From assembly GCA_020846775.1 (NCBI GenBank), contig JADLDG010000034.1, positions 62,001-126,000 of the forward strand: a stretch of 64,000 bases of DNA. The letters are read 5' to 3'. Shown piece by piece: positions 7,612-16,410 of this stretch (position 1 is its first letter; each line of letters begins with the position of its first letter). This DNA comes from Nitrospirota bacterium. Its GTDB lineage: Bacteria > Nitrospirota > 9FT-COMBO-42-15 > HDB-SIOI813. The notes under the pieces were generated by a model that saw only the letters and a program-made list of their open reading frames with translations, was not told the origin of the DNA and made no database searches. The position numbers and the translations under genes are program-made.

Positions 7612-8331
7612 ATGTTTAGAATATACCAAAAAATAATCTTAATCGTAATGACTTCCTTTCTTTCAACGGGCATGGCAACCGGACTCGCCTTTGGAAATTT
7701 GATTACCCTCACACTGGATGCCAAAGAAGATGCTGGTATATTCCCCGGGCAGGCGGCCTATCTCAGGTTCGTAGCAGAAAATGATGTAAATAATGTACTT
7801 CTTACAGTTTTACCGTCCACAAACCTGCCATTCACTTCCGCTTCCTATCATGACTATGCATTCAATCAGGGGCTCAGCAACTGGTTAATTGAATCTGCCG
7901 GAAACATATGGTCATCTGATCAAATTATAGGAGAATCTCTGACAGGTCTGCAGGCCGGGATCTACCGGATGTCCCCGTCAGGCGGGGCCTATCAATATGA
8001 TTCTTTTGGATGGAGCCCCGACACGGATGATCAGAAATGGCGGTGGGAAATGCATATCCAGGCTATAAACGGCCTGAATATAAATGATTATATACTCGGG
8101 TCCACCAACCCTTTTGACACCACGGACGCTGCCTTCAATGCAGCATCTGGAAGTTTTCTTGACGTTCATATGGATGAGGGAGGATCGTTGAGGTTTTGGA
8201 TCTGGGACGACAACTCTATTGACAATACCGGGTCGCTTTCTGTAAAAGTTACGGCCATTCCAGAACCAGCAACAATACTGCTCCTCAGCCTCGGTCTGGC
8301 AACTATTGCGGGAATCAGAAAATACTCCTAA
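7612..8331 (+). CDS. PEP-CTERM sorted exported protein
   Basis: The protein (239 residues from ATG 7612, which has AAGGAAGG eight bases upstream) starts with a signal peptide (about residues 1-27). It ends in a PEP-CTERM tail: IPEPATILLLSLGLATIAGIRKYS contains the PEP motif, a hydrophobic helix and a basic end. Such tails are recognised by exosortases and are typical of exopolysaccharide-producing Gram-negative bacteria. The middle part is unrecognised, rich in aromatic and Asp residues, and probably beta-structured. It faces an exopolysaccharide operon tail-to-tail, overlapping it by four bases. No exosortase gene is in the window. Confidence 0.85.
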   Translation: MFRIYQKIILIVMTSFLSTGMATGLAFGNLITLTLDAKEDAGIFPGQAAYLRFVAENDVNNVLLTVLPSTNLPFTSASYHDYAFNQGLSNWLIESAGNIWSSDQIIGESLTGLQAGIYRMSPSGGAYQYDSFGWSPDTDDQKWRWEMHIQAINGLNINDYILGSTNPFDTTDAAFNAASGSFLDVHMDEGGSLRFWIWDDNSIDNTGSLSVKVTAIPEPATILLLSLGLATIAGIRKYS

Positions 8332-9086
8332 AATCCCTTATAAATCTCCAATCCCCCATAGGCTCCACTCCCGAAGGTTGAATCTCGCTTTAACCCGCTG
8401 CGTACAGCAACAGAAGTCCTCCAGGATATTTGAAACAGCTCCAGAATCAAACCGCCCCCCTCCTGATGAAAATCTGAATTTCGACCATAGAACTGCTCCA
8501 CCCCGGCATTTAATGTATACATTTTATTGAAGTCCAGATTAGTTATCTGCTGTTTAATCCGCAGCCTTTCATAAACAAAATTGCTTGTGCCGCTGAAACT
8601 CGCACTGGCGTTCAAACTCGTTCTGCTGGAAAACCACGTGTCATATTCCCCCTGAAGTGTTCCAGCCACGCTGCTGCCTCTGACACTGGCACTTTGGTCA
8701 TCAGGGTTTAGCGTAGTATTCCTAAACTCTACACCCCCGAAAAATCCTATCATTGATTGACCCCATAATAGTTTGATTCCTGCAGCCGGTGATATGCCCG
8801 GCGAGTTCGCTTTAATCAGCCTGTCGCCTGAGTAATACTTATAAGTCAGGAAACTGGGAACTATCCTACCGGAGAAAGAAATCGTTTTATTAATACTTTG
8901 GGTCATGTCCATTCCCATGTACGAAAACCCCTGTCCGCGACCATCAATTTCACCGCCGGCAAATGTCGAAAATCCCGCAGCAAAAACAAAAGGACAACAG
9001 AAACAAGTTGCTAAAATAGAACCACATAGAATGCCCCTGAGGACGGCCCTGATTTGCCTGACAATAAAAGTGGTTTCACGCCTCAT
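8328..9086 (-). CDS. BcsS-like outer-membrane beta-barrel protein
   Basis: The 252-residue protein has a long basic N-region followed by a hydrophobic signal segment ending near FVFAAG. It then alternates short polar and aromatic strands (FAGGEIDGRGQGFSYMGMDM, ISPAAGIKLLWGQSMIGFFGGVE) and ends in F. The pattern resembles BcsS, a poorly understood barrel found with cellulose-type polysaccharide synthases. It is the third gene of an operon with a GH26-type hydrolase and a GT2 synthase, which supports a role at the outer membrane in polymer export or attachment. The BcsS assignment comes from pattern recall and is moderate. Confidence 0.6.
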   Translation of the reverse strand: MRRETTFIVRQIRAVLRGILCGSILATCFCCPFVFAAGFSTFAGGEIDGRGQGFSYMGMDMTQSINKTISFSGRIVPSFLTYKYYSGDRLIKANSPGISPAAGIKLLWGQSMIGFFGGVEFRNTTLNPDDQSASVRGSSVAGTLQGEYDTWFSSRTSLNASASFSGTSNFVYERLRIKQQITNLDFNKMYTLNAGVEQFYGRNSDFHQEGGGLILELFQISWRTSVAVRSGLKRDSTFGSGAYGGLEIYKGF

Positions 9087-9136
9087 TTCAAATCCTTTTT
9101 AGATCACTTTCACGCCCATTTGTCAGCCCACGGGGC

Positions 9137-10084
9137 TTATGAGGGTTCATTAGTAAAGGGGACCCAGTTCTTTTTAAAAGAGAATACACTATGCTGCGAA
9201 GATTCGATGCGCCAATCGCATTCCTTGTTGACATTAAACCACACAAGCGCCTTAGTTCGGCAGAATCTGTCCTTTAAAGTCTCAAAAGCCTCCTTGATCC
9301 ACACGCTTTTATCCCCGTCTTCTTCCGCACATCCCATTTCGGCAATCATGAACGACTTATCAGGGGCCAGTTGAATCAGCCGGTTATACCCATTCTGAAA
9401 AATCTCCCGGAAACTCTGCCAGCTTGACCATTCCCGACTCGTCCCCCAATTATAACCATCCAAACCCACCCAATCGACTTCCTCGCCTCCCGGAAAATAT
9501 TGCCCGATTTCATTACCGGCTTCTTCAGGCACTGAGTGAGCATATGGAGACCACACCCAGATTAATCTGTCATTCTGGGCCTCTCTGAAAATAGACCGGA
9601 TATAACGCCAGGTTTCGATATATTTTTCCGGCGTATTACCGTTGACTTTCCCACACCAGGGATACCAGTTACCATTCATTTCATGCATCGGTCTAAAAAA
9701 GATCGGGCTTTGAACCTTTTTCAGATCGAGCGCCCAGTTCCAGATATAACCATCATATTTCCCGCTCAGTATAGCTGAGAGGGAATATTCCGGTTGATCC
9801 TCAGGCCTTTTTTCGTCAGACAATTTCTCTGGCCACCAGGGCTCCCAGGTTATTATGGGAACAAATCCACACTGTATGACCTTATTAATTCCTGCAAGAT
9901 CCGGCCTTCCGTTTCCAGGCCCCCATGCTGTATAAAAAGAGAGGATCTGAATATTCTTCTCCAATACCAATTGATATTCAAGGGCCTTATGTGGAGCAGA
10001 ATGTAAATTATCCGGAAGATAAAGCCCCAGCCATGGTCCTGCAGCTTTAATTTCCAATGAGATTCTCTTTAACAACCTTCTCAT
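9137..10084 (-). CDS. GH26-type glycoside hydrolase (mannanase-like)
   Basis: The 315-residue enzyme shows the GH26 hallmarks: ITWEPWWP, then FFRPMHEMNGNWYPW with the acid/base glutamate at about E135, a WVWSP strand, and FMIAEMGCAE with the nucleophile at about E249. GH26 enzymes hydrolyse beta-1,4-mannan or related beta-glycans. The gene overlaps the upstream glycosyltransferase by 38 bases, so it probably trims the polymer made by that enzyme, as BcsZ does for cellulose. No signal peptide is visible at the N-terminus (MRRLLKRISLEIKAAG), which is unusual for an enzyme on an exported polymer. Confidence 0.85.
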   Translation of the reverse strand: MRRLLKRISLEIKAAGPWLGLYLPDNLHSAPHKALEYQLVLEKNIQILSFYTAWGPGNGRPDLAGINKVIQCGFVPIITWEPWWPEKLSDEKRPEDQPEYSLSAILSGKYDGYIWNWALDLKKVQSPIFFRPMHEMNGNWYPWCGKVNGNTPEKYIETWRYIRSIFREAQNDRLIWVWSPYAHSVPEEAGNEIGQYFPGGEEVDWVGLDGYNWGTSREWSSWQSFREIFQNGYNRLIQLAPDKSFMIAEMGCAEEDGDKSVWIKEAFETLKDRFCRTKALVWFNVNKECDWRIESSQHSVFSFKKNWVPFTNEPS

Positions 10085-11870
10085 GCGCCTGGACAGAATG
10101 TCCGACTGGTTCAGGAATTGGTCTGATTACCGGAATGTCCGGTTTTTCCAGGCTCCCCGTTCTCAGAACCTTAAGATGGAGCCTGCTAAAAAACTGATCC
10201 CTTCCAGCCGTATCCCAGAAAGTAAAAAATATAAGGACGGTAAGAGAAAGTATAACCGTAAAGCTCAGCTCCTTCGTCTGATAGAGGAAAGAAGGTGATC
10301 GTAACTCTTTTGACGTATCCTCATCCGGCCACTTATGTGTTCTAACCGCCGCCAGACAAATTCCGCTCATGGTCCATATAGACCAGACTGCCCAGACAGA
10401 ATTCAGCAGGTAAAAATCCCACCCTATATTTCGGGCAAAGAACCCATAACCAATTGAGAATAAAGCAAGAAGAATGACCCCCAATTGAGGAATCAACGTT
10501 ATCCAGGGAGTTTTGGATTTTGCTGGTCCAATGTGCTTGTCATTCACACGATACGCAGGCTTCTTTTTTCTGGAACGAATGGCAATCCATGCAGCCTGTA
10601 TAAAGACAGGGAAGAGTCCTGTCCACATCTGGAAGGGTTTCATGTAAGGGGTCGGATAGTTGAGTACCCCATAGGCCAGGGACATGGCAATAAAATAAAA
10701 AAACCTGTGAAGGACATATGAAGGCACTGGAGCAGACAAGACAAATTCCTGTGTGAGCAGTGCCAAAAAGGGGGTTATGAAAAAAAAGGGCATTATAAAA
10801 GCTGCAACTAAGTACACAAAGCCTAAATGAAAGTATTGAAGTTTTTGTTTAAAGGTCAATCCCTTGTGAAGAAAAGGGTTGTCCCAGAAGAGAATACGCA
10901 GGGAATCAGCAGCCCACTGTTTGCGCTGGTTGTAAACACCATAGATATCTATGGGAGCAGTGCCCTTGGTTAAAGGATAATTGTAATAGACTGACCGCCA
11001 GCCGCGTTCATGCAACAGCATAGAGGTATGGACATCTTCAACCAGATTCCATGTACTGAATCCACCTATATCCTGCAGGGCTGTCCTTCTGTATATAACA
11101 CCCGAACCACAGGAGAATGCTGCATTATCATTGTCTTTCCCGCTTTGCATAACGTTATAAAAAATACGGTCTGAATTGCCGAATGGGTCTGAGACGGGGA
11201 CTGTAAAATCCTGTTTGGTCTGAACGAATGCAATTTTCGGAATCTTGAAATAGCCGATCAGATGGTTGACAATCTGAGGGTGAGGAACCTGATCAGCATC
11301 CAATACAAGGATCAGGTCTCCATCAGTCCGCTGAAATGCATAGTTCAGGTTTCCTGCCTTGGCGTCACTGTGATCTTCTCTGGCAAAATAAATGCAGCCG
11401 CTTGCTTCTGCAAGTTTCTTATATTGCTCATTCTCTTTATCATCAAGAAGGTGTATACGTTTATTTTGGAAATCTATCTTAAGCGCTGCTTCTACCGTTT
11501 TCCTGACTAACTCAGCGGGTTCTCCGGCAACAGGAATAAATACATCAACAGAAAAGACCCCTTCTAAACCTACCCCTTCAGGGGCGTGGAATCTCAGAAA
11601 CCATGCATTAAAGGCGAAAAAGGAGAACAGTACCAATCCTGTTAATTCGGCAAGAAAAAATGGGAAAGAATAATACCAGGCATCCCAGTTGATGTGCTGC
11701 CAGTGCCAAACGAGGTAGATAACTCCGAGGGCTATGCTGACGATTGTCAATAATTGCCCGGCTACACGTCTCCTGCGATCTTCTTTTTCAAGATACCGAA
11801 GATGTTTTCCGGACCCCGAGACATCAGAGCACCATTTTTTGATTGCCCGAAAGATCCCGTTCGTCAACAT
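10047..11870 (-). CDS. Processive GT2 glycosyltransferase, cellulose synthase-like
   Basis: The 607-residue inner-membrane protein has N-terminal helices (about 38-95), then a GT2 domain. The domain shows LLDDKENEQ, the LDADQ motif (about 190), VEDVHTS and the processive-synthase motif QRKQW. More membrane helices follow. This is the BcsA/GT2 architecture that polymerises a beta-linked polysaccharide from nucleotide sugars and threads it through the membrane. No PilZ domain is visible after the helices, so control by cyclic-di-GMP through PilZ is not expected. It heads an operon with GH26 and BcsS-like genes; the GH26 partner hints at a mannan- or glucomannan-like product, which is inference. 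Confidence 0.88.
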   Translation of the reverse strand: MLTNGIFRAIKKWCSDVSGSGKHLRYLEKEDRRRRVAGQLLTIVSIALGVIYLVWHWQHINWDAWYYSFPFFLAELTGLVLFSFFAFNAWFLRFHAPEGVGLEGVFSVDVFIPVAGEPAELVRKTVEAALKIDFQNKRIHLLDDKENEQYKKLAEASGCIYFAREDHSDAKAGNLNYAFQRTDGDLILVLDADQVPHPQIVNHLIGYFKIPKIAFVQTKQDFTVPVSDPFGNSDRIFYNVMQSGKDNDNAAFSCGSGVIYRRTALQDIGGFSTWNLVEDVHTSMLLHERGWRSVYYNYPLTKGTAPIDIYGVYNQRKQWAADSLRILFWDNPFLHKGLTFKQKLQYFHLGFVYLVAAFIMPFFFITPFLALLTQEFVLSAPVPSYVLHRFFYFIAMSLAYGVLNYPTPYMKPFQMWTGLFPVFIQAAWIAIRSRKKKPAYRVNDKHIGPAKSKTPWITLIPQLGVILLALFSIGYGFFARNIGWDFYLLNSVWAVWSIWTMSGICLAAVRTHKWPDEDTSKELRSPSFLYQTKELSFTVILSLTVLIFFTFWDTAGRDQFFSRLHLKVLRTGSLEKPDIPVIRPIPEPVGHSVQAHEKVVKENLIGN

Positions 11871-12116
11871 GTCAAAATATGTTTTCTCATACGATAAGCA
11901 GCGGATAAAAGATTCTCACCTGAAATAGTCTCCCTGAAATCGCAGGAGGATGTACATCCCGTGATATTTAGTTTCTTACAAACAACAAGAGATAAGGATA
12001 TATACCATTCAAATGGAATTTAAAATATCAGAAGTCATGTAATTAATCAAGGCATTTAAGGAGCAGGAACTTAAGATGCAATGCGAGTATGTGTTTATTA
12101 AGCAGACCGGCAAACA

Positions 12117-13808
12117 TCAACCCTTGGGAGGTTTCTCAAGCATGGCTTTCGCAAGTTTTGCATCACGACCGTAAATATCATTTCTAAATTGCACCACCCC
12201 GTCTTCATCCATCCATGCAGTCCAGTATAGGATATGAACCGGTACAGGCGTCGACAACCAGACACTCTTTTCTTTTCCGCTTCCAATATCCTCCATTATA
12301 TTTTCATTTTTCCATTTAGGATCATTGCGAAGAATATATTCTGCAAGCTCAACAGGTTGCTGGATGCGGATGCATCCTGAGCTGAAGGTTCGCACGTTCT
12401 TTGCAAACAATTCCCTGGACGGCGTGTCGTGAAGATAAACATTGAACTTGTTTGGAAACATAAACTTAATCCTGCCAAGTGCATTATCGGGACCGGGGTC
12501 CTGCCTGAACCTGTAGGGAAAGTTTCTGGTATTTATTCTTTTCCAGTCTACATTATCCGGTTCAATTACCTTTGAATCAGCGCCATAACCCTGAAATACA
12601 CTCATATTGTTCTTTGTCAGATAAGCAGGGTCCTTTCGGATTGATGGCACTATATCTCTTACGGCTAAACTCGCAGGTACATACCAGTATGGATTAAGTA
12701 CAAGGTAGGTCATGCTGCCGGTAAACACAGGGGTCCGTCTATACTCTTTGCCCACTATAACCCGCATATTCATGATGAGCTCATCATTTTCAAATACATC
12801 TAATTCAAAGTTGGCTATGTTGACAAGGATAAAGCGCATCCCTAAATCATTAGGCAGCCACCGCCACCGTTCCATGTTCAATTCGATCTGTTGAATGCGC
12901 TTTTTAACAGGGACATTCAAGGCGGCCAGGGTTTTGATTCCAACAACTCCGTCTAAGTCCAGCCCATGCCTCTTCTGAAATCTTAGAACCCCCTCTTCTA
13001 AGGCATCATCAAAAAGATCTCCGTTGTCCTGATAAGACTGGTCTATATCCCCTGCAATTATAAGCCTTTGCCGCAGCATAAATATGCGTTCACCTCGATC
13101 TCCTTTTTTCATAACAGGGCCTGAAGGCAAGGTTGGCCAGCCGCCTTGCGAAGATATTCTTTTATAAACAGCCAGGATCATTTGCAGACCTGCATATCCT
13201 GACTGAACAGGCAAAAGCCCCTTCAATGACTTCTCAACCTGCCTTGAATCAAGAGCACTTTGAAGTACCTCCGTAAGATCAATTTCCTTTTGTGCAGCAT
13301 TCCATTTCGGGTCCAGGGTCTCGGGGTTTATGCTTCCTGCCCATAAATGGGAGCCATAAACAAGAAATGCGTCAGAAAGGAGTAGATCAAGGTCTACCAG
13401 CTTGTAAGGGTTGAGAGGCAGCTTTTTCCCGTAATCTTTCCTAACCTCACTCAACATTTTCTCCAGCTTTTTTAAATGATAATTTTCCGGCCGGAGCCCC
13501 TCTTGTCCTGCTTCACTGATCATCCTGACAAGGTCATCCGCCTGAGAGTAAAGCAGTCCGTTTTCATCAGTCCATGCCGGCTTGTAGTTCCTTTTTTCAT
13601 AAAAAAGCGGTAATATTGTCGAAGAACATATGACATCATCTCCAATAACTATCTCCGGAGGAACACCACCGGCCTCAATTCGATTTCGCAGAATCTCACT
13701 CAACTGCCCTGAATTATCCACGGCATAGGAATCTGATATTCCCGCAATCCCGGGATAAAGCCCTATATATAGAACTATGTTTATAATTATCCAGAAACGT
13801 AACCTCAT
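12117..13808 (-). CDS. L,D-transpeptidase, YcbB/LdtD type
   Basis: The protein has an N-terminal signal/anchor (from MRLRFWIIINIVLYIGL), a scaffold domain, a peptidoglycan-binding domain (LRFQKRHGLDLDGVVGIKTLAALN) and a C-terminal YkuD catalytic domain. The catalytic stretch is HDTPSRELF, then TFSSGCIRI with the active-site cysteine. The SSGC variant is as in E. coli YcbB. It makes 3-3 cross-links in peptidoglycan in the periplasm. The frame opens at 13928, but ATG 13808 puts the signal sequence at the N-terminus and leaves a 111-bp divergent promoter region. It is divergent from a DUF882 gene, the same pairing as ycbB-ycbK. Confidence 0.9.
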   Translation of the reverse strand: MRLRFWIIINIVLYIGLYPGIAGISDSYAVDNSGQLSEILRNRIEAGGVPPEIVIGDDVICSSTILPLFYEKRNYKPAWTDENGLLYSQADDLVRMISEAGQEGLRPENYHLKKLEKMLSEVRKDYGKKLPLNPYKLVDLDLLLSDAFLVYGSHLWAGSINPETLDPKWNAAQKEIDLTEVLQSALDSRQVEKSLKGLLPVQSGYAGLQMILAVYKRISSQGGWPTLPSGPVMKKGDRGERIFMLRQRLIIAGDIDQSYQDNGDLFDDALEEGVLRFQKRHGLDLDGVVGIKTLAALNVPVKKRIQQIELNMERWRWLPNDLGMRFILVNIANFELDVFENDELIMNMRVIVGKEYRRTPVFTGSMTYLVLNPYWYVPASLAVRDIVPSIRKDPAYLTKNNMSVFQGYGADSKVIEPDNVDWKRINTRNFPYRFRQDPGPDNALGRIKFMFPNKFNVYLHDTPSRELFAKNVRTFSSGCIRIQQPVELAEYILRNDPKWKNENIMEDIGSGKEKSVWLSTPVPVHILYWTAWMDEDGVVQFRNDIYGRDAKLAKAMLEKPPKG

Positions 13809-13882
13809 TTTAATATGATATAACAACTCTTCCGGGCTTTCAAATCCGGAGCTGATATACTGCTGGTTTGTTTTGCCCCGGT

Positions 13883-13912
13883 TTGACCAATACACTTCTT
13901 TTCTGTTATTAT
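13883..13912 (+). promoter_or_regulatory. Candidate promoter of the DUF882 gene, giving a near-leaderless mRNA
   Basis: TTGACC (13883) and TATTAT (13907) are 18 bases apart. The ATG at 13920 is only seven bases after the -10 box, so transcription would start at or next to the start codon. Confidence 0.35.
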
Positions 13913-13919
13913 CTTCAGC

Positions 13920-14477
13920 ATGCTTCATCAGTTTCTGGATCGCAGGACATTTTTGAAGGCTTCATTGGTCGGGGCATTTCTCCTCTTCAGCGGCTCGGCC
14001 TTTCCGGAAAAGCTGTATGCAGCCAAACCGATTGAGAGTAATCTCCAGCTCTACAATATCCATACGAAGGAACGTCTGGATGTCTGTTACCGGGACCCAT
14101 CGGGAAATTATGACCCTGAGGCGCTTAACAAACTGAATTACTTCTTACGCTGTCACCATACCCAGGAGGTGATCCAAATGGATAAACGGGTCATAGAGTT
14201 TATTAATAAGGTGGATAAGCAATTTGGAGGCGGCAATGAGATTCACATAATCTCCGGTTTCCGGTCTCCTGAGTACAATAATCTGCTTATCCAGGAGGGT
14301 CGAAATGTCGCAAAAAACAGCCTTCACTTACTGGGCAAGGCGATTGATATTCAATTTCCCAATATTCCATTAAATGACGTTAGGCAAGCCGCCCTTAATC
14401 TAAGACTTGGTGGTGTAGGTTATTACCCTGATTCCGGCTTTGTTCATATAGACTCAGGAAGATTCAGGTCCTGGTGA
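13920..14477 (+). CDS. DUF882/YcbK-family murein endopeptidase-like protein, Tat signal
   Basis: The 185-residue protein starts with a twin-arginine signal (DRRTFLKASLVGAFLLF). It continues into a DUF882 domain of the peptidase M15 fold, with the zinc-site pattern SGFRSPEYN, SLHLLGKAIDIQF (HxxGxAxD) and a final GFVHIDSGRFRSW. It is expected to act on peptidoglycan cross-links in the periplasm. E. coli MepK (YcbK) cleaves 3-3 bonds and its gene neighbours ycbB, matching the divergent L,D-transpeptidase here. No ribosome site precedes the ATG, consistent with a leaderless transcript. Confidence 0.9.
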   Translation: MLHQFLDRRTFLKASLVGAFLLFSGSAFPEKLYAAKPIESNLQLYNIHTKERLDVCYRDPSGNYDPEALNKLNYFLRCHHTQEVIQMDKRVIEFINKVDKQFGGGNEIHIISGFRSPEYNNLLIQEGRNVAKNSLHLLGKAIDIQFPNIPLNDVRQAALNLRLGGVGYYPDSGFVHIDSGRFRSW

Positions 14478-14504
14478 GAACAGACTTTTTCTGAAAATCA
14501 TTTA

Positions 14505-14531
14505 TTGACGTAAGTCCAAGGTCAGTATAGT
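14505..14531 (+). promoter_or_regulatory. Candidate promoter of pyk
   Basis: TTGACG (14505) and TATAGT (14526) are separated by 15 bases, 64 bases upstream of the GTG start. Confidence 0.4.
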
Positions 14532-14594
14532 ACCCGCTTTCGCTTTCATACCGGGGATGCAAATGCAGGGGTGATTACATAATAAGGTGAGGGC

Positions 14595-16058
14595 GTGAAA
14601 TTACCTAACCACAAAACCAAGATAGTATGCACAATCGGGCCGGCCTCCCGTTCAGAAACCGTCCTTGAGGAATTGATGATGCGCGGCATGAATGTCGCCA
14701 GACTCAATTTTTCTCATGGCACTGTCGAGGGACACCGGGAAGACATAAGGCGTATACGTTTGACCGCATCAAAATCAGGCCGATCATGCATGATCCTCGC
14801 CGATCTCCCCGGCCCCAAAATCCGTATTGGCAAACTGGCTGGCGATTCGCTGTTGCTTAAAAAAGGCGACCGGACGACTCTGACCACAAAGGATGTTCCT
14901 GGTACTGCTGAACGCATCCCGGTTAATTATACGAGATTACCGGAGAGTGTTTCTCAGGGCAGCGTTATCTACCTGAATGACGGGTTTATTCAATTACAGG
15001 TTGAGGAGATTACCACAGATGAGGTTGTCTGCAAGGTTGTTATAGGCGGACCATTACTCTCCCATAAGGGATTGAACCTTCCGGGTGCAAAAATATTCAT
15101 AGAAACAGTAACAGACAGAGATCTCCAGTTTGTTGATTTTGCCTTGAAAGAGGGGGTTGATGCATTCGGCGTATCATTTGTAGAAAAGGCAGATGATATC
15201 CATAAGGTCAGGGACTTTGCGAGGGAAAGAGGCAAGCCGGTCCACGTGGTCGCAAAAATCGAGAGGCTGGAGGCAATCGGGAATATTGATGAAATCCTTG
15301 ATGCAGCAGACGCAATTATGATAGCCCGTGGAGATCTGGGTGTCCAGATTCCGGTACAGGATGTCCCTGCTGTCCAGAAAAAGCTTATTCGTAAAGCCAA
15401 TCTGATGGGACGTCCGGTGATCACTGCTACGCAGATGCTGTTATCCATGACAGAGAATATCCGCCCGACCCGGGCAGAGACATCGGATGTGGCAAACGCT
15501 ATCCTTGACGGCACTGACGCAGTAATGCTGTCTGAAGAAACGAGCATCGGGAAATACCCTGTTGAGTCAGTAGACATGATGGCCAGAATAGCATTATCCA
15601 TTGAACGGGAGGCACGGGGCTCCGACCTGCGTGAATACTACAGGGTCCGGCTTGGAAATAGACAGTCGCACATAGCGGATGTCATTTCGTTTAGTGTGGT
15701 TGAAGCAGTTCAGGCCCTCGACGTTCGCTGCATCATTACACCCACTCAAAATGGAAACACTCCCCGAAGTATCTCCAGGTTCAAACCCGATTGCTGGACA
15801 CTTGCCTTCAGCAGAAGCGAAGAGACTCAGAGATTTCTTAATCTTTCTTCTGGGGTTTTTCCTGTCTTGATGGGTAATGACAACGATTATTCGCATGAGG
15901 GGATTATGAGGTTCATTGGAGAATCGGGATTAGTGGTTGAAAATGACAACATAATAGTAGCAGAGGATATATCACAAGACAGCGTTGACGGCACAGACTC
16001 AATTAGAATAATCCGGTTCAAACAGGTTAAGGATGGGAATAGTGGAGGAAATAAGTGA
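14595..16058 (+). CDS. pyk: Pyruvate kinase
   Basis: The 487-residue enzyme starts with KTKIVCTIGPASRS and carries RLNFSHG, DLPGPKIRIG, the active-site region VAKIERLEAI and MIARGDLGVQIP, and the K+/Mg site TATQMLLSM. It converts phosphoenolpyruvate and ADP to pyruvate and ATP. The start is GTG with an AGGTGAGG ribosome site. The stop codon overlaps a GTG start of a 28-codon pfkB fragment that has an excellent ribosome site, so pyk once headed an operon whose next gene is now destroyed. Confidence 0.97.
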   Translation: MKLPNHKTKIVCTIGPASRSETVLEELMMRGMNVARLNFSHGTVEGHREDIRRIRLTASKSGRSCMILADLPGPKIRIGKLAGDSLLLKKGDRTTLTTKDVPGTAERIPVNYTRLPESVSQGSVIYLNDGFIQLQVEEITTDEVVCKVVIGGPLLSHKGLNLPGAKIFIETVTDRDLQFVDFALKEGVDAFGVSFVEKADDIHKVRDFARERGKPVHVVAKIERLEAIGNIDEILDAADAIMIARGDLGVQIPVQDVPAVQKKLIRKANLMGRPVITATQMLLSMTENIRPTRAETSDVANAILDGTDAVMLSEETSIGKYPVESVDMMARIALSIEREARGSDLREYYRVRLGNRQSHIADVISFSVVEAVQALDVRCIITPTQNGNTPRSISRFKPDCWTLAFSRSEETQRFLNLSSGVFPVLMGNDNDYSHEGIMRFIGESGLVVENDNIIVAEDISQDSVDGTDSIRIIRFKQVKDGNSGGNK

Positions 16059-16141
16059 AAACAATTATTACTCTGACGATGAACGCTGCAATTGACAAGA
16101 GTTCCAGCATGGAACATGTCATTGCAGAACATAAACTGTAA
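16055..16141 (+). pseudogene. pfkB-family 5' fragment
   Basis: After a perfect GGAGG site and a GTG that overlaps the pyk stop, 28 codons encode KTIITLTMNAAIDKSSS and then EHKL before a stop. This matches the N-terminus of 1-phosphofructokinase/PfkB proteins (IxTLTxNPAIDKS), with the usual Pro replaced by Ala. The rest of the roughly 310-residue kinase is missing. Confidence 0.7.
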
Positions 16142-16240
16142 TGGCATGCCTTCACAGATAGCGGGATTACGCCGCTGGGGGTCCCAGGAGACTCAAGACA
16201 TCTGGTCGTGACAGACAGTGATGAACATGATGAAGGATGA
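16142..16240 (+). pseudogene. 2-oxoacid:ferredoxin oxidoreductase alpha-subunit C-terminal fragment
   Basis: Directly after the pfkB fragment and in the same frame, codons encode HAFTDSGITPLGVPG, then SDEHDEG before a stop. KorA-type alpha subunits carry a (Y/F)T(D/E)SGI(S/T)P...PG...(D)SDEHDE pattern near the C-terminus. Only this piece remains. Confidence 0.5.
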
Positions 16241-16407
16241 AAGAATCTGTCAACATGCTCTCCAAAGAACAGAAAATTGCACAGGTTGCCAGGCTGGTAA
16301 AGACCGAAACCGGATATGAGCTCACGCAAAGCATTAACAGATACGACAGAAGGCCATTCACTCTGGTAGACATACTTCAGCCCTGCGTAACATTTAACAA
16401 GCTGTAG
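16237..16407 (+). pseudogene. 2-oxoacid:ferredoxin oxidoreductase beta-subunit C-terminal fragment
   Basis: A 56-codon frame starts with ATG overlapping the previous stop and ends FTLVDILQPCVTFNKL. The terminal motif VDxLQPCVTFN is characteristic of KorB/2-oxoglutarate ferredoxin oxidoreductase beta subunits, about 240 residues into a roughly 290-residue protein. The upstream 35 codons are not clearly KorB. It is a relic joined to the KorA piece. Confidence 0.55.
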
Positions 16408-16410
16408 TAC

